Shown one piece after another: positions 38,748 through 47,386 of a stretch of 64,000 bases of DNA. The stretch is from Deltaproteobacteria bacterium GWB2_55_19 (GTDB lineage Bacteria; Desulfobacterota; GWC2-55-46). The stretch spans positions 88,941 to 152,940 of the forward strand of contig MGPQ01000012.1 of the NCBI GenBank assembly GCA_001797465.1. The letters run 5' to 3'. Both the position numbers and the translations under genes were made by a program. Position 1 is the stretch's first letter. Each line of letters begins with the position of its first letter. The notes under the pieces were generated by a model. That model was not told the DNA's origin. It did no database searches and saw only the letters and a program-made list of their open reading frames with translations.

Positions 38748-39561
38748 CGAGATACAGCAGGAAGAGACCGGCAGGAAGAAGATCAGGATAAAGAAGGGCG
38801 TTTACCTCCTTCCGAACCTCATCACGTCGGCGAGCCTCTTCGGAGGGTTCTACTCCATCATCGCCTCGCTCGACGGCAACTACGAGAGGGCCGCGATAGC
38901 TATAATCATCTCCGCCGTCCTCGACGGGCTCGACGGCAGGATCGCGAGGCTCACGGGGTCGAGCTCGAAGTTCGGAGTAGAGTACGACTCCCTTGCCGAC
39001 CTCGTCGCCTTCGGGCTAGCCCCGGGCGTCCTCGTATTCACCTGGGCGCTCCGCCCCTTCGGCAGGTACGGGTGGCTGGCGGCCTTCCTGTACGTCGTCT
39101 GCGGGGCCTTGAGGCTCGCCCGCTTCAACGTGCAGATAACGACTATCGAATCCAAGAGGTTCAACGGCCTGCCCATCCCGGCGGCGGCCGCGATGGTATG
39201 CACGGCTGTGCTCATGTTCTTCCACATAGGGCGCGGCGAGGAGATGGTCAAGCACGTTACCGTGCTGATACTCATCTACGCGCTCGCGTTCCTCATGATA
39301 AGCAACGTGAAGTTTTACAGCTTCAAGGAGCTGAACCCTTCGCAGAGGATGCCCTTCAGGCTCCTCGTCGGGCTCGTATTCCTTCTCATAGTGATAGCGG
39401 CCCAGCCGGTCGTGATGCTCTTCGTGCTTACGCTCGGTTACGTGATCTCCGGCCCCATCACGACGCTGTACGACAGGAGAAAGAAGCTCCCGGCAAAGGT
39501 CCCGTACAAGCCTTACAAGAGCGATAAAAAGGAGCCCAAAGAGGCCCACCACAAACATTGA
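38737..39561 (+). CDS. pssA: CDP-diacylglycerol-serine O-phosphatidyltransferase
   Basis: 274 residues, multi-pass membrane protein. The CDP-alcohol phosphotransferase motif DGRIARLTGSSSKFGVEYDS, followed by LAD, carries all four aspartates. It uses CDP-diacylglycerol (from CdsA, 28338) and serine to make phosphatidylserine, which Psd next door decarboxylates. The C-terminus is Lys-rich and cytoplasmic. It is separated from leuA by one base. Confidence 0.95.
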   Translation: MLDNEIQQEETGRKKIRIKKGVYLLPNLITSASLFGGFYSIIASLDGNYERAAIAIIISAVLDGLDGRIARLTGSSSKFGVEYDSLADLVAFGLAPGVLVFTWALRPFGRYGWLAAFLYVVCGALRLARFNVQITTIESKRFNGLPIPAAAAMVCTAVLMFFHIGRGEEMVKHVTVLILIYALAFLMISNVKFYSFKELNPSQRMPFRLLVGLVFLLIVIAAQPVVMLFVLTLGYVISGPITTLYDRRKKLPAKVPYKPYKSDKKEPKEAHHKH

Positions 39562-39562
39562 C

Positions 39563-41113
39563 ATGAAAAACGTGGACACAAGGATAAGGATATTCGATAC
39601 GACTCTAAGGGACGGCGAGCAGTCCCCGGGCGCCTCCATGAACGTGGAGGAGAAGTTGATCGTCGCAAGACAGCTCGCCAAACTCGGCGTGGACGTCATA
39701 GAGGCAGGTTTCGCCTTCAGCTCGCCTGGCGACTTCGAGGCGGTCCGCCGCATAGCGCACGAGGTCGAAGGCCCCGTCATGTGCAGTCTCGCCAGGTGCA
39801 AACACGAGGACATAGACGCGGCCTGGGGGGCCTTGAAGGGCTCATCCAAGCCGCGCATCCATACGTTCATCTCGACTTCCGATATTCACTTGTTGCACCA
39901 GTTCAAGCTCTCGAGGGAAGAGGCGTTGAGGCGCGCGGTAGAGATGGTCGAGAGGGCGCGCGGCTACCTCGACGACGTCGAGTTCTCCGCGATGGACGCG
40001 TCCCGCACCGAGCCCGAGTACCTCTACGAGATGATAGAGGCGGTCATCAACGCGGGTGCATCCACCATCAACATCCCGGATACCGTAGGCTACGCGCTCC
40101 CGGAAACGTTCGGCGCGCTAATAAAGGGGATAAAGGAGAACGTCCATAATATCGGCAAAGCGATAATCTCCGTCCACTGCCATAACGACCTCGGGCTGGC
40201 TGTCGCCAACTCGCTATCTGCCGCGATAAACGGCGCGCGCCAGATCGAGTGCACCATAAACGGCATCGGCGAGAGGGCGGGCAACTGCTCGCTCGAAGAG
40301 ATAGTGATGATTTTCAAGACGAGGAAGGACCTCCTCGGGCTTGATACCGGCATCACGACCGAACAGCTGTACCCGGCAAGCCGCCTGGTATCATCAATAA
40401 CCGGCATCATGGTACAGCCTAATAAGGCGATCGTCGGCGACAACGCCTTCGCGCACGAGTCTGGCATACACCAGGACGGGCTTTTGAAGGACAAATCCAC
40501 CTACGAGATAATCAGGCCTGAGTCCATCGGCTTGTCGCGCTCAACCCTCGTCCTCGGCAAGCACTCGGGCAGGCACGCCTTCAAGGCGAGGCTTGCCGAT
40601 CTCGGCTATGACATCGCTGGCGAAAATCTCGATAAGGCCTTTGAGCGTTTCAAGGCGCTCGCAGACAAGAAGAAGGAAGTCTTTGACGAGGATATCGAGG
40701 CTATCGTTCAGGACGAGGTCCTGAGGCTCGACCTGCCTGAGCGGTACAAACTTCTGAGGCTATACGTCCAGGGCGGCACCGATGCCCAGCCGAACGCCGA
40801 GGTAACGGTCGAGGTGGACGGAAAGGCTATTACGGCCAAAGGCGCCGGAGACGGGCCGGTCGATGCCGCGTACAATACCATCGCCGGCATCGTAAAGACG
40901 AGGTCCAGGCTCCTTAAGTACTCGGTCAACGCCATCACCGGCGGGACCGACGCGCAGGGCGAGGTCTCCGTGAGACTGGAAGAGGACGGTAACATAGTCC
41001 TCGGCCAGGGCTCGCACACGGACATCATCGTTGCGTCGGCCAAGGCCTACATAAACGCCCTTAACAGGCTCGAGTACAAGAAGAAAGACAAAAAGGAAAT
41101 GCTCGTTCTCTGA
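39563..41113 (+). CDS. leuA: 2-isopropylmalate synthase
   Basis: 516 residues. It condenses 2-oxoisovalerate with acetyl-CoA, the first step of leucine synthesis. A TIM barrel with [18 protein letters not shown] at the start and the metal-binding [15 protein letters not shown] is followed by a C-terminal LeuA dimer domain (about 385-505) that gives leucine feedback; this full form separates it from homocitrate synthase. First leu gene after pssA. Confidence 0.96.
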   Translation: MKNVDTRIRIFDTTLRDGEQSPGASMNVEEKLIVARQLAKLGVDVIEAGFAFSSPGDFEAVRRIAHEVEGPVMCSLARCKHEDIDAAWGALKGSSKPRIHTFISTSDIHLLHQFKLSREEALRRAVEMVERARGYLDDVEFSAMDASRTEPEYLYEMIEAVINAGASTINIPDTVGYALPETFGALIKGIKENVHNIGKAIISVHCHNDLGLAVANSLSAAINGARQIECTINGIGERAGNCSLEEIVMIFKTRKDLLGLDTGITTEQLYPASRLVSSITGIMVQPNKAIVGDNAFAHESGIHQDGLLKDKSTYEIIRPESIGLSRSTLVLGKHSGRHAFKARLADLGYDIAGENLDKAFERFKALADKKKEVFDEDIEAIVQDEVLRLDLPERYKLLRLYVQGGTDAQPNAEVTVEVDGKAITAKGAGDGPVDAAYNTIAGIVKTRSRLLKYSVNAITGGTDAQGEVSVRLEEDGNIVLGQGSHTDIIVASAKAYINALNRLEYKKKDKKEMLVL

Positions 41114-41146
41114 GCCAATAATACTTTTGAAAAGAGGAATGCCTGA

Positions 41147-42415
41147 ATGAAGCCGATGACTATAACTGAAAAGATACTTGCCAGGCACGCGGGCTTGAAG
41201 GAAGTCGCCCCCGGCGAGTTGATCAACGCGAAGGTAGATATCGCGCTCGGGAACGACATCACCGCGCCCATTGCCATAAGCGAGTTCAGGCGCATAGGCG
41301 CGAAAAAGGTCTTCAACAGGAACAAGGTCGTCCTCGTCCCTGACCATTTTACACCGAACAAAGACATAAAATCAGCCGAGCAGTGCAAGATACTCCGCGA
41401 TTTCGCGAGAGAGCACAAGCTCAAGCATTATTACGACGGCGGAGAAGTCGGCGTTGAGCACGCGCTCCTCCCGGAGAAGGGCGTAGTCGTGCCGGGAGAC
41501 CTCGTAATCGGCGCGGACTCGCATACGTGCACATACGGCGCGCTCGGCGCGTTCTCGACGGGCGTCGGCTCAACCGACCTCGCCGCTGTCATGATAACCG
41601 GGGAGCTCTGGTTCAAGGTCCCTGAATCGATGAAGTTCGTCTTCAACGGCAGGCTCCGGAAATGGGTGAGCGGCAAGGACCTGATCCTCCATATCATCGG
41701 AGAGATAGGTGTGGACGGCGCCCTATACAGGGCGATGGAATTCACCGGCAAGGCTATCGACAACCTTTCGATGGACTCGCGCATGTCGATGTGCAACATG
41801 GCCATAGAGGCCGGGGCCAAGAGCGGCATCATCGCGCCTGACGCCACCACCGAGGCCTATGTGTCGAAGAGGGCCGAGCGCCCGTACAAGTTCTATTCGA
41901 GCGACGCTGACGCGGCCTACTCCGAAGTCAGGGAATACGACTGCGCCGAAATCGAACCCAAGGTCGCGTGCCCGCACCTTCCCGAGAACACAAAGAACGT
42001 GTCCGACGTCAAGAACGTATCCATAGACCAGGTCGTCATCGGCTCCTGCACCAACGGCAGGCTCGAAGACCTGGAGGTCGCGGCGAAGATACTGCGCGGC
42101 AAAAAGATCGCCAAAAATTTAAGACTCATTATCATCCCGGCGACCCCCTTCATATACAACGAGGCGATGAAAAAGGGCTGGTTCGATATATTCCTCAAGG
42201 CGGGCGCGATAATAAGTCCGCCCACCTGCGGCCCTTGCCTCGGCGGCCATATGGGCATACTCGCCGCTGGCGAGCGCGCGCTTGCAACCACCAACAGGAA
42301 CTTCCTCGGCAGGATGGGCGACGTAAAAAGCGAGGTCTACCTCGCCAACCCGGCCGTAGCCGCGGCAACGGCCATCAAAGGCAGGATCGCCCACCCCGAT
42401 GAGGTAACGAAATAA
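41147..42415 (+). CDS. leuC: 3-isopropylmalate dehydratase large subunit
   Basis: 422 residues, the short archaeal-like LeuC/HacA form that lacks the insertion of the E. coli enzyme. With LeuD it isomerises isopropylmalate. The 4Fe-4S ligands are in [28 protein letters not shown] and [14 protein letters not shown] gap of 330 bp with two large hairpins and then a methyltransferase gene separate it from leuD, which is usually adjacent. Confidence 0.96.
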   Translation: MKPMTITEKILARHAGLKEVAPGELINAKVDIALGNDITAPIAISEFRRIGAKKVFNRNKVVLVPDHFTPNKDIKSAEQCKILRDFAREHKLKHYYDGGEVGVEHALLPEKGVVVPGDLVIGADSHTCTYGALGAFSTGVGSTDLAAVMITGELWFKVPESMKFVFNGRLRKWVSGKDLILHIIGEIGVDGALYRAMEFTGKAIDNLSMDSRMSMCNMAIEAGAKSGIIAPDATTEAYVSKRAERPYKFYSSDADAAYSEVREYDCAEIEPKVACPHLPENTKNVSDVKNVSIDQVVIGSCTNGRLEDLEVAAKILRGKKIAKNLRLIIIPATPFIYNEAMKKGWFDIFLKAGAIISPPTCGPCLGGHMGILAAGERALATTNRNFLGRMGDVKSEVYLANPAVAAATAIKGRIAHPDEVTK

Positions 42416-42467
42416 TACGCCGGACTGGTTTTCGGGATATTGCGTCAGTCAGACTGTTTAAAAGTAC

Positions 42468-42501
42468 CTGAGAGGTCCTTTTTATAAAAAGGACCTCTCA
42501 G
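42468..42501. repeat. Perfect 34-bp palindrome after leuC
   Basis: CTGAGAGGTCCTTTTT (42468-42483), then AT, then the exact complement (42486-42501); the AT centre makes the whole 34 bases a perfect palindrome. Its core, CCTTTTTATAAAAAGG, also occurs at 27317. It may form a terminator or a cruciform. No T-run follows, so simple termination is not obvious. Confidence 0.8.
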
Positions 42502-42525
42502 ACTCTCTCCAGAAATTTTTAGTTC

Positions 42526-42574
42526 TTCCGGGAAGGCCCCCCTTAAAAACTCTTTTTGGGGGGCCTTCCCGGAA
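42526..42574. terminator. 17-bp perfect hairpin after leuC
   Basis: TTCCGGGAAGGCCCCCC (42526-42542) pairs exactly with GGGGGGCCTTCCCGGAA (42558-42574), loop 15 bases. Together with the palindrome at 42468 it gives two large hairpins in tandem in the 330-bp gap 42416-42745. The remaining bases to 42745 show no other clear signal. Confidence 0.7.
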
Positions 42575-42745
42575 CTTAAAGTCTTTGAAGGGGGTCTGGG
42601 GTCCTAGCTGGACGGGCACAGTTGTATCAATCGTCTGAATGTATGGTGAGGCACAAGCCTCCGATTGAAACTGGCCGCGCGCCGAGCGTAACTTTCTACA
42701 GAAAGGTCCCTCCGGATATTTTTTAAATAACCTGAATGGCACGAT

Positions 42746-43438
42746 ATGCCCCGGAAAACTCATCCAGCGCATTATCTCATGTACGACTGGCTGGCGCCGT
42801 TGTACGACCTCGGGGTCTGGTTTGCGGCGTTGCCCCTGGGCGGCGAGGAGGGTTTAAGGGCGCCGGTTTTAAGGGAGCTGGAGGCCGGGAGGGTAACTGG
42901 CAGGGAGAGGCGCATTGATAAGGCGAGGCCTCTTGAGGGCAGAAAGGTCTTAGAGATATTCGCCGGTACAGGGACGCTCTCCATTGAGGCGGCGTCCCTG
43001 GGAGCAAGGGCAATCGCGCTGGACGTGACCGCCGGGATGTTGCGGGTCGCCTCAGAGAAGGCGCGTAGAGCTGGCGTCGTGGTCGGGTTTGCCAGGGCTG
43101 ACGCAGAGAGCCTGCCTTTTCCGGACGGTTCGTTTGACGGGGTAATGGTATCTCTCGGGTTGCACGAGACCGAAGGTCCCCTGGTTCCATTGATAATAAA
43201 AGAGGCCGCGCGTGTATTAAGGGAAGGCGGCAGGTTCGTCATCTTCGATTTTCACAGGGCCTGCGGCGGCGCGGGGTTTTTGCAGGCGCTCTTTTTCGCG
43301 TTTTTCGAGGGTGAGACCGCGAGGGCGTGGGTGAGGACGGACATACAAAAGGCGTTAATGGACGCCGGGTTCAGGGATTTCAGAAGGTCGTTCCTTAAAC
43401 GCGGCGTCTTTCAGCTTATAGCGGTTCAAAAGCCATAA
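42746..43438 (+). CDS. UbiE-like class I methyltransferase
   Basis: 230 residues. SAM-binding motif VLEIFAGTGTLSIEAASLG, then the acidic ALDVTAGML, motif II PDGSFDGVMVSLGLHE and VLREGGRFVIFDFHR. It resembles UbiE/MenG-type and other small-molecule methyltransferases; the substrate cannot be read off. It stands between leuC and leuD, on the same strand, with leuD only 24 bases downstream, so it is likely cotranscribed with leuD although leucine synthesis needs no methyltransferase. Confidence 0.85.
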   Translation: MPRKTHPAHYLMYDWLAPLYDLGVWFAALPLGGEEGLRAPVLRELEAGRVTGRERRIDKARPLEGRKVLEIFAGTGTLSIEAASLGARAIALDVTAGMLRVASEKARRAGVVVGFARADAESLPFPDGSFDGVMVSLGLHETEGPLVPLIIKEAARVLREGGRFVIFDFHRACGGAGFLQALFFAFFEGETARAWVRTDIQKALMDAGFRDFRRSFLKRGVFQLIAVQKP

Positions 43439-43462
43439 AGAAAACTCAAGGGGTGCATTGAG

Positions 43463-43957
43463 ATGAAGTTAAACGGCAAGGCCTGGAAGTTCGGCGCTGA
43501 TATAGACACGGACAGGATAATACCGGCGAGGTACCTGAACACGTCGGACCCGAAGGAGCTCGCGAAACACTGCATGGAGGACGCTGATCCGTCGTTCGCA
43601 TCCCGCGTGCAGGCCGGGGACGTGATAGTCGCGGACAAGAACTTCGGTTGCGGGTCTTCAAGGGAGCACGCGCCGATAGCTATCAAGGCCTCAGGCGTTG
43701 CCTGCGTAATCGCAAAAAGTTTCGCGAGGATATTCTACAGGAACTCGTTCAACATGGGCTTGCCGATACTCGAGTGCGAGGAGGCGGCGGACTCGACGGA
43801 ATCCGGCGACGTAATCGAAGTGGACATGTCCACAGGGGAGATCGTGAACGTTACGAAGGGCACACGGTTCAAGGCGAGGCCGATACCGCCGTTCATGCAG
43901 GAGCTAATCGCGGCGGGCGGGCTCATGGAGTCGATACGGAAAAAGGGGGCGGTATGA
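43463..43957 (+). CDS. leuD: 3-isopropylmalate dehydratase small subunit
   Basis: 164 residues, the short archaeal-like form matching the LeuC type here. It shows [22 protein letters not shown], the swivel-domain motif [19 protein letters not shown] and [15 protein letters not shown]. It forms the dehydratase with LeuC. Its stop overlaps the start of the next small gene (ATGA at 43954). Confidence 0.96.
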   Translation: MKLNGKAWKFGADIDTDRIIPARYLNTSDPKELAKHCMEDADPSFASRVQAGDVIVADKNFGCGSSREHAPIAIKASGVACVIAKSFARIFYRNSFNMGLPILECEEAADSTESGDVIEVDMSTGEIVNVTKGTRFKARPIPPFMQELIAAGGLMESIRKKGAV

Positions 43958-44169
43958 AGAAGGACGGCGTAAAGAGCAAGATAATATCGAGCGACAAGCT
44001 GCACATCGAGAACAAGACGCTTTTTGTTGACCTGAAGGAGAACGACGGCGGGCGTTTCCTCCAGATAGCGGAGCTCTCGAACGACAGGCGCTCGACGGTT
44101 GTGATACCCATAAGCGGCATAGACGTCTTCATGCAGTCGCTTACGAAGATAACCGGCGCGGGCCAATAA
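43954..44169 (+). CDS. Small Pur-alpha/PC4-like nucleic-acid-binding protein
   Basis: 71 residues starting at ATG 43954, overlapping the leuD stop by four bases. The sequence [21 protein letters not shown], then [18 protein letters not shown], fits a single bacterial PUR repeat (beta sheet plus helix) as in small Pur-alpha proteins that bind single-stranded DNA or RNA. Function here is unknown; coupling to leuD raises the idea of autoregulation of the leu genes. A hairpin follows at 44216. Confidence 0.7.
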   Translation: MKKDGVKSKIISSDKLHIENKTLFVDLKENDGGRFLQIAELSNDRRSTVVIPISGIDVFMQSLTKITGAGQ

Positions 44170-44215
44170 AAATTTTTAAAACGGACCTTCTTTATCATTC
44201 CTAAAAACTGGCAGG

Positions 44216-44248
44216 CCGGAAGTTTCTTCGCCTTGAGCTTCCGGTATT
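44216..44248 (+). terminator. Candidate terminator after the PUR-like gene
   Basis: CCGGAAG (44216-44222) and CTTCCGG (44238-44244), loop 15 bases, followed by TATTATTATTTT. It lies 47 bases before the TTG start of leuB, so it may attenuate rather than end transcription. Confidence 0.5.
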
Positions 44249-44290
44249 ATTATTTTCAGGCTCAAAAAATAAGATGACAGGAGTGAGGCT

Positions 44291-45370
44291 TTGAAGAGAT
44301 ATTCAATTGCGGTATTGCCGGGCGACGGCATAGGCCCGGAGATAATGCATGAGGCGACGATGGTGCTGAACGCTGTCGGGAAGAAGGCAGGGGTCGAGTT
44401 CGCGCTGACCGAAGCGCTCGTAGGCGGCTCTTCGATAGACGCGAGCGGCGTGCCGCTCACAGACGAGGTCTTGAAGCTTACCCTCTTAAGCGACGCCGTC
44501 CTTCTCGGTGCCGTCGGCGGGACCAAGTGGGAGGCACTCGATTATTCGATCAGGCCCGAGAGGGCGCTTCTCGCGCTCAGAAAAGAACTCGGGCTCTTCG
44601 CGAACTTAAGGCCCGCGCGCATATACAAGGACTTGATAGACGCCTCAACCTTGAAGCCCGAGGTCATAGATGGCGTAGACCTCATAGTAGTCAGGGAATT
44701 GACCGGCGGGCTATACTTCGGGACGCCCAAGGGCGTGGAGAAGCTCCCCGACGGGACGGAGCGCGGCGTCAACACGATGGTCTACACGACGCCTGAGATA
44801 GAGAGGATAGCAAAAGTAGGCTTCGAGGTCGCGCGTAAGAGAAGGAAGAAGCTTTTGAGCGTGGACAAGGCGAACGTCCTTGAGACGACAGAGCTCTGGA
44901 GGAGGGTGGTCATAAAAATAGGGCGGGACTACCCGGACGTCGAGCTCTCGCACATGTATGTGGACAACTGCGCCATGCAGTTGGTCCGTAACCCCAGGCA
45001 GTTCGACGTCATCGTGACCGAGAACACCTTCGGCGACATATTGTCCGACGAGGCCTCGATGCTCACCGGCTCCATAGGCATGTTGCCTTCGGCGTCTTTA
45101 GGCGCTACCAAGAACAGGGCTATGTACGAGCCCATTCACGGCTCGGCCCCTGACATAGCGGGCAAGGGCATCGCGAACCCGATAGCCACGATACTATCGG
45201 TCGCGATGATGCTCAAGTATTCATTCGAAATGGAGGACGCCTCGAACGCGATAGAGACGGCCGTTGAAAAGGTCTTGGGCAAGGGTTTCAGGACGGCGGA
45301 CATTTACCAGCCGGGGACGAAGAAGGCGAGCTGTTCGGAGATGGGAGAGGCGGTTTTGAAGGAGCTGTAA
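44291..45370 (+). CDS. leuB: 3-isopropylmalate dehydrogenase
   Basis: 359 residues. It oxidises and decarboxylates isopropylmalate with NAD. Marks: [54 protein letters not shown], and the metal/NAD-site stretch [29 protein letters not shown] start (family N-terminus [13 protein letters not shown]). Last gene of the ilv-leu block; a strong terminator follows. Confidence 0.96.
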   Translation: MKRYSIAVLPGDGIGPEIMHEATMVLNAVGKKAGVEFALTEALVGGSSIDASGVPLTDEVLKLTLLSDAVLLGAVGGTKWEALDYSIRPERALLALRKELGLFANLRPARIYKDLIDASTLKPEVIDGVDLIVVRELTGGLYFGTPKGVEKLPDGTERGVNTMVYTTPEIERIAKVGFEVARKRRKKLLSVDKANVLETTELWRRVVIKIGRDYPDVELSHMYVDNCAMQLVRNPRQFDVIVTENTFGDILSDEASMLTGSIGMLPSASLGATKNRAMYEPIHGSAPDIAGKGIANPIATILSVAMMLKYSFEMEDASNAIETAVEKVLGKGFRTADIYQPGTKKASCSEMGEAVLKEL

Positions 45371-45396
45371 TCTCTACAACAGCATACACTGAAAAT

Positions 45397-45427
45397 AAGA
45401 AGCCCCACATGATGTGGGGCTTCTTTG
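45397..45427. terminator. Bidirectional terminator between leuB and nuclease gene
   Basis: AAGAAGCCCCACAT (45397-45410) and its exact complement (45412-45425) around one G, with T on one side and A on the other. It ends leuB and, from the other strand, the nuclease gene that stops at 45449. Confidence 0.92.
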
Positions 45428-45448
45428 TTATGCAATGACTGAGTTGCG

Positions 45449-46480
45449 TCAATCTTCATGCAGTGTGCGTAGATAATTTAATAAATCTAATCCCTCTTTT
45501 GTCGGCTTGGTCAATTCTACAGATCCTACAAGATTTTCGTTGTATGAGCACCCTCGAGATTTATCGAATAAAAAATATCTATCTCCGTTGGTAACTATTA
45601 TGTGCTTGGTGCCGGTTTCAAAAGAATAATTATAAGCCTGTCTAATGTACTCTAGGTTTTTTTCTGAAAGAGACCAGTCAGATTTTACCTCAATAGTTAT
45701 AAGCGGCTTACTTTTTTCTAGAATCAAAATGTCTATTCGGCCTCTCCTGTATTTTATTTCTTTAAAATCCAGCAATGTAAAAAGTTTTTCAACAAGTGAC
45801 TCATGATCTCGCTCATAATGATCTTGGTCTTTTTTTAGTTTTTCGATTTGCTCAACTAAATCTCTTAACCAATTTGGTATGAATGAGACAGTCTCTTCTT
45901 TAATTAATTTGGTTGATTTTTCTGGATTTAAAATGACGGAAGAAAAATCTTGATTTGCAATGCCCAGAAAATGTTCAATACTGGAAGAATTTGTATTTTT
46001 TAGTGCTTTATCTATAAGCTCATCATTAATATGTCTTTGGCCGGGAAGCCAATGCTTGGTCTTAAAACCAAATGCATTTTGATAATAGCTTTTATTTGTG
46101 TTTTTAGTCTGGAGGGGTGCTTTGAGAAAATAAACATATCTATATGATCGCTTTTCTTCTTTTGATAATTCTGCATCCCACCCGATGTATTCCTGCAAAC
46201 TGCTATCGTTCCCGGTATCTATGTAAAAACAAAACCTGAAAACTTGCTTCACTTCAGTGTCTTTTACATCTATAACATAATCATTTTTTTCAACCTCTAA
46301 TAATTGCTTAAATGATCTCTCAGTCGCACCCCATATATAAATGTTTCCGCTGGGAGTAAAAAAATCGTCAATTTTAGCAATATTGAATTTTTTAAGTTCA
46401 TGAGCTTTAAAAGCCTTGTCCAAGCTTTTTTCACGATTGTCGGTTTTGGCGGTTCCAGCAGCTATGAAGTATATTCCCAT
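45449..46480 (-). CDS. PD-(D/E)XK nuclease with PUA/EVE-like N-terminus; candidate modification-dependent restriction enzyme
   Basis: 343 residues. The C-terminal half is a restriction-type nuclease: E231 in SLVEKLF, D250 in YRRGRIDILI, E264-x-K266 in ITIEVKSD and Q281 in the following helix. This matches the HsdR-N/NucS-like fold. The N-terminal half (about 1-155) contains IYIWGATE, a basic beta-rich stretch and YRYVYFLKAPL, which I read as a PUA-superfamily (EVE-like) reader of modified bases; this part is by pattern only. No methyltransferase lies beside it, as expected of type IV enzymes. The gene is strikingly AT-rich next to its GC-rich neighbours, so it was probably acquired. No ribosome site is seen. 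Confidence 0.75.
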   Translation of the reverse strand: MGIYFIAAGTAKTDNREKSLDKAFKAHELKKFNIAKIDDFFTPSGNIYIWGATERSFKQLLEVEKNDYVIDVKDTEVKQVFRFCFYIDTGNDSSLQEYIGWDAELSKEEKRSYRYVYFLKAPLQTKNTNKSYYQNAFGFKTKHWLPGQRHINDELIDKALKNTNSSSIEHFLGIANQDFSSVILNPEKSTKLIKEETVSFIPNWLRDLVEQIEKLKKDQDHYERDHESLVEKLFTLLDFKEIKYRRGRIDILILEKSKPLITIEVKSDWSLSEKNLEYIRQAYNYSFETGTKHIIVTNGDRYFLFDKSRGCSYNENLVGSVELTKPTKEGLDLLNYLRTLHED

Positions 46481-46512
46481 GTATGCAAAGTGCCTTAAAG
46501 TAATTTTAATTA

Positions 46513-46541
46513 TTTTTACAATGATAAGATGAAAAAATCAA
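46513..46541 (-). promoter_or_regulatory. Candidate promoter of the nuclease gene
   Basis: On the minus strand TTGATT (46541-46536), 17 bases, then TAAAAA (46518-46513), in the AT-rich 71-bp gap between the M50 gene and the nuclease gene. Many AT-rich matches are possible here, so the call is weak. Confidence 0.35.
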
Positions 46542-46551
46542 CCCTATTATT

Positions 46552-47301
46552 TTAGTACATTATCTTGAGTATGTCCTTGTAACTTACGACGGCGGTGAGT
46601 ATCAGAAAGAAAGATATCCCCACAGCGCCTATAACTTGATAAGCCCTGTCGGTCATGGGACGTTTTTTTATCGACTCTATCAACAGGATCACGAGGTGCC
46701 CGCCGTCGAGGGCAGGCAAAGGCAGGAGATTGAAGATACCGAGGCTCAAGCTCAATAAGCCAGTAAAATAGAGGAGGTCGAAAAAGCCGGCATTGGCGGC
46801 CTTTCCGGCGATGTGCGCTATGCCTATGGGGCCTGAAAGCTGGCTTATGGAACCGGCGCCTGAAATGAATGAGGCAAGGATGTTCAGCAGGCCTGAAAAG
46901 CCGTCAATGATAGACGAGGCGCTCAAGGCCAGGCTATCATAAACCGGAAGCCCCTTGCCGAAAAAGAACGCCGGTGTGAGTATGAGGAAAGCGAACGCAA
47001 TGTTGAACACCGGGCCTGCTGCGGAGATTATGGCCCTCTTCCACCTCGCGGTTTTCAGGAACCGCGGCGAATCTGCATCGTCATTGCCGGAGAAGCTGAC
47101 GAAACCGCCGAGCGGCAGGAGCCTTATGGTAAACTCGGTCTCCCTGATTCTAAAAAGCGTTGCTATTCGCGGGCTGAACGGGAAGCCGATAGAGAACTCG
47201 TAGACCTTTACGCAGAGCTTTTTTGCCGCGAGATAATGGCCGAATTCATGAACGATTATTACAGCGGTAAAAACGGCCATGAAGGCAAAAAATCCGGTCA
47301 T
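46552..47301 (-). CDS. M50 family intramembrane metalloprotease without PDZ domains
   Basis: 249 residues. Same frame as RseP: HEFGHYLAAKKL in the first helix, LLPLGGFV, an FNIAFAF helix, then NLLPLPALDGGHL with the third zinc ligand. The stretch between second and third core helices is only about 60 residues and has no PDZ domain, whereas RseP at 30308 has two. Substrates of such short site-2 proteases are unknown. GGAGG lies seven bases before the ATG and a near-consensus promoter just upstream, so it is expressed apart from the helicase gene. Confidence 0.88.
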   Translation of the reverse strand: MTGFFAFMAVFTAVIIVHEFGHYLAAKKLCVKVYEFSIGFPFSPRIATLFRIRETEFTIRLLPLGGFVSFSGNDDADSPRFLKTARWKRAIISAAGPVFNIAFAFLILTPAFFFGKGLPVYDSLALSASSIIDGFSGLLNILASFISGAGSISQLSGPIGIAHIAGKAANAGFFDLLYFTGLLSLSLGIFNLLPLPALDGGHLVILLIESIKKRPMTDRAYQVIGAVGISFFLILTAVVSYKDILKIMY

Positions 47302-47323
47302 AAGTCCTCCGAAGGATAGCTTG

Positions 47324-47357
47324 GGACAATTATATTACCCGGTGTTTATATTGTCCA
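47324..47357 (-). promoter_or_regulatory. Near-consensus promoter with operator-like inverted repeat
   Basis: Minus strand: TGGACA (47357-47352), exactly 17 bases, then a perfect TATAAT (47334-47329). The inverted repeat GGACAAT (47324-47330) / ATTGTCC (47350-47356) covers both boxes, so a dimeric regulator binding there would block polymerase. It drives the M50 protease gene starting at 47301. Confidence 0.8.
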
Positions 47358-47386
47358 GTGATTAGAAGAACGAGGCGCACCCAGGA

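Noticed and set aside
42737..42752. Possible sigma-54 promoter, TGGCAC followed by TGCC, before the methyltransferase gene
   Set aside because: Distance between the GG and GC elements is too short for a -24/-12 promoter.
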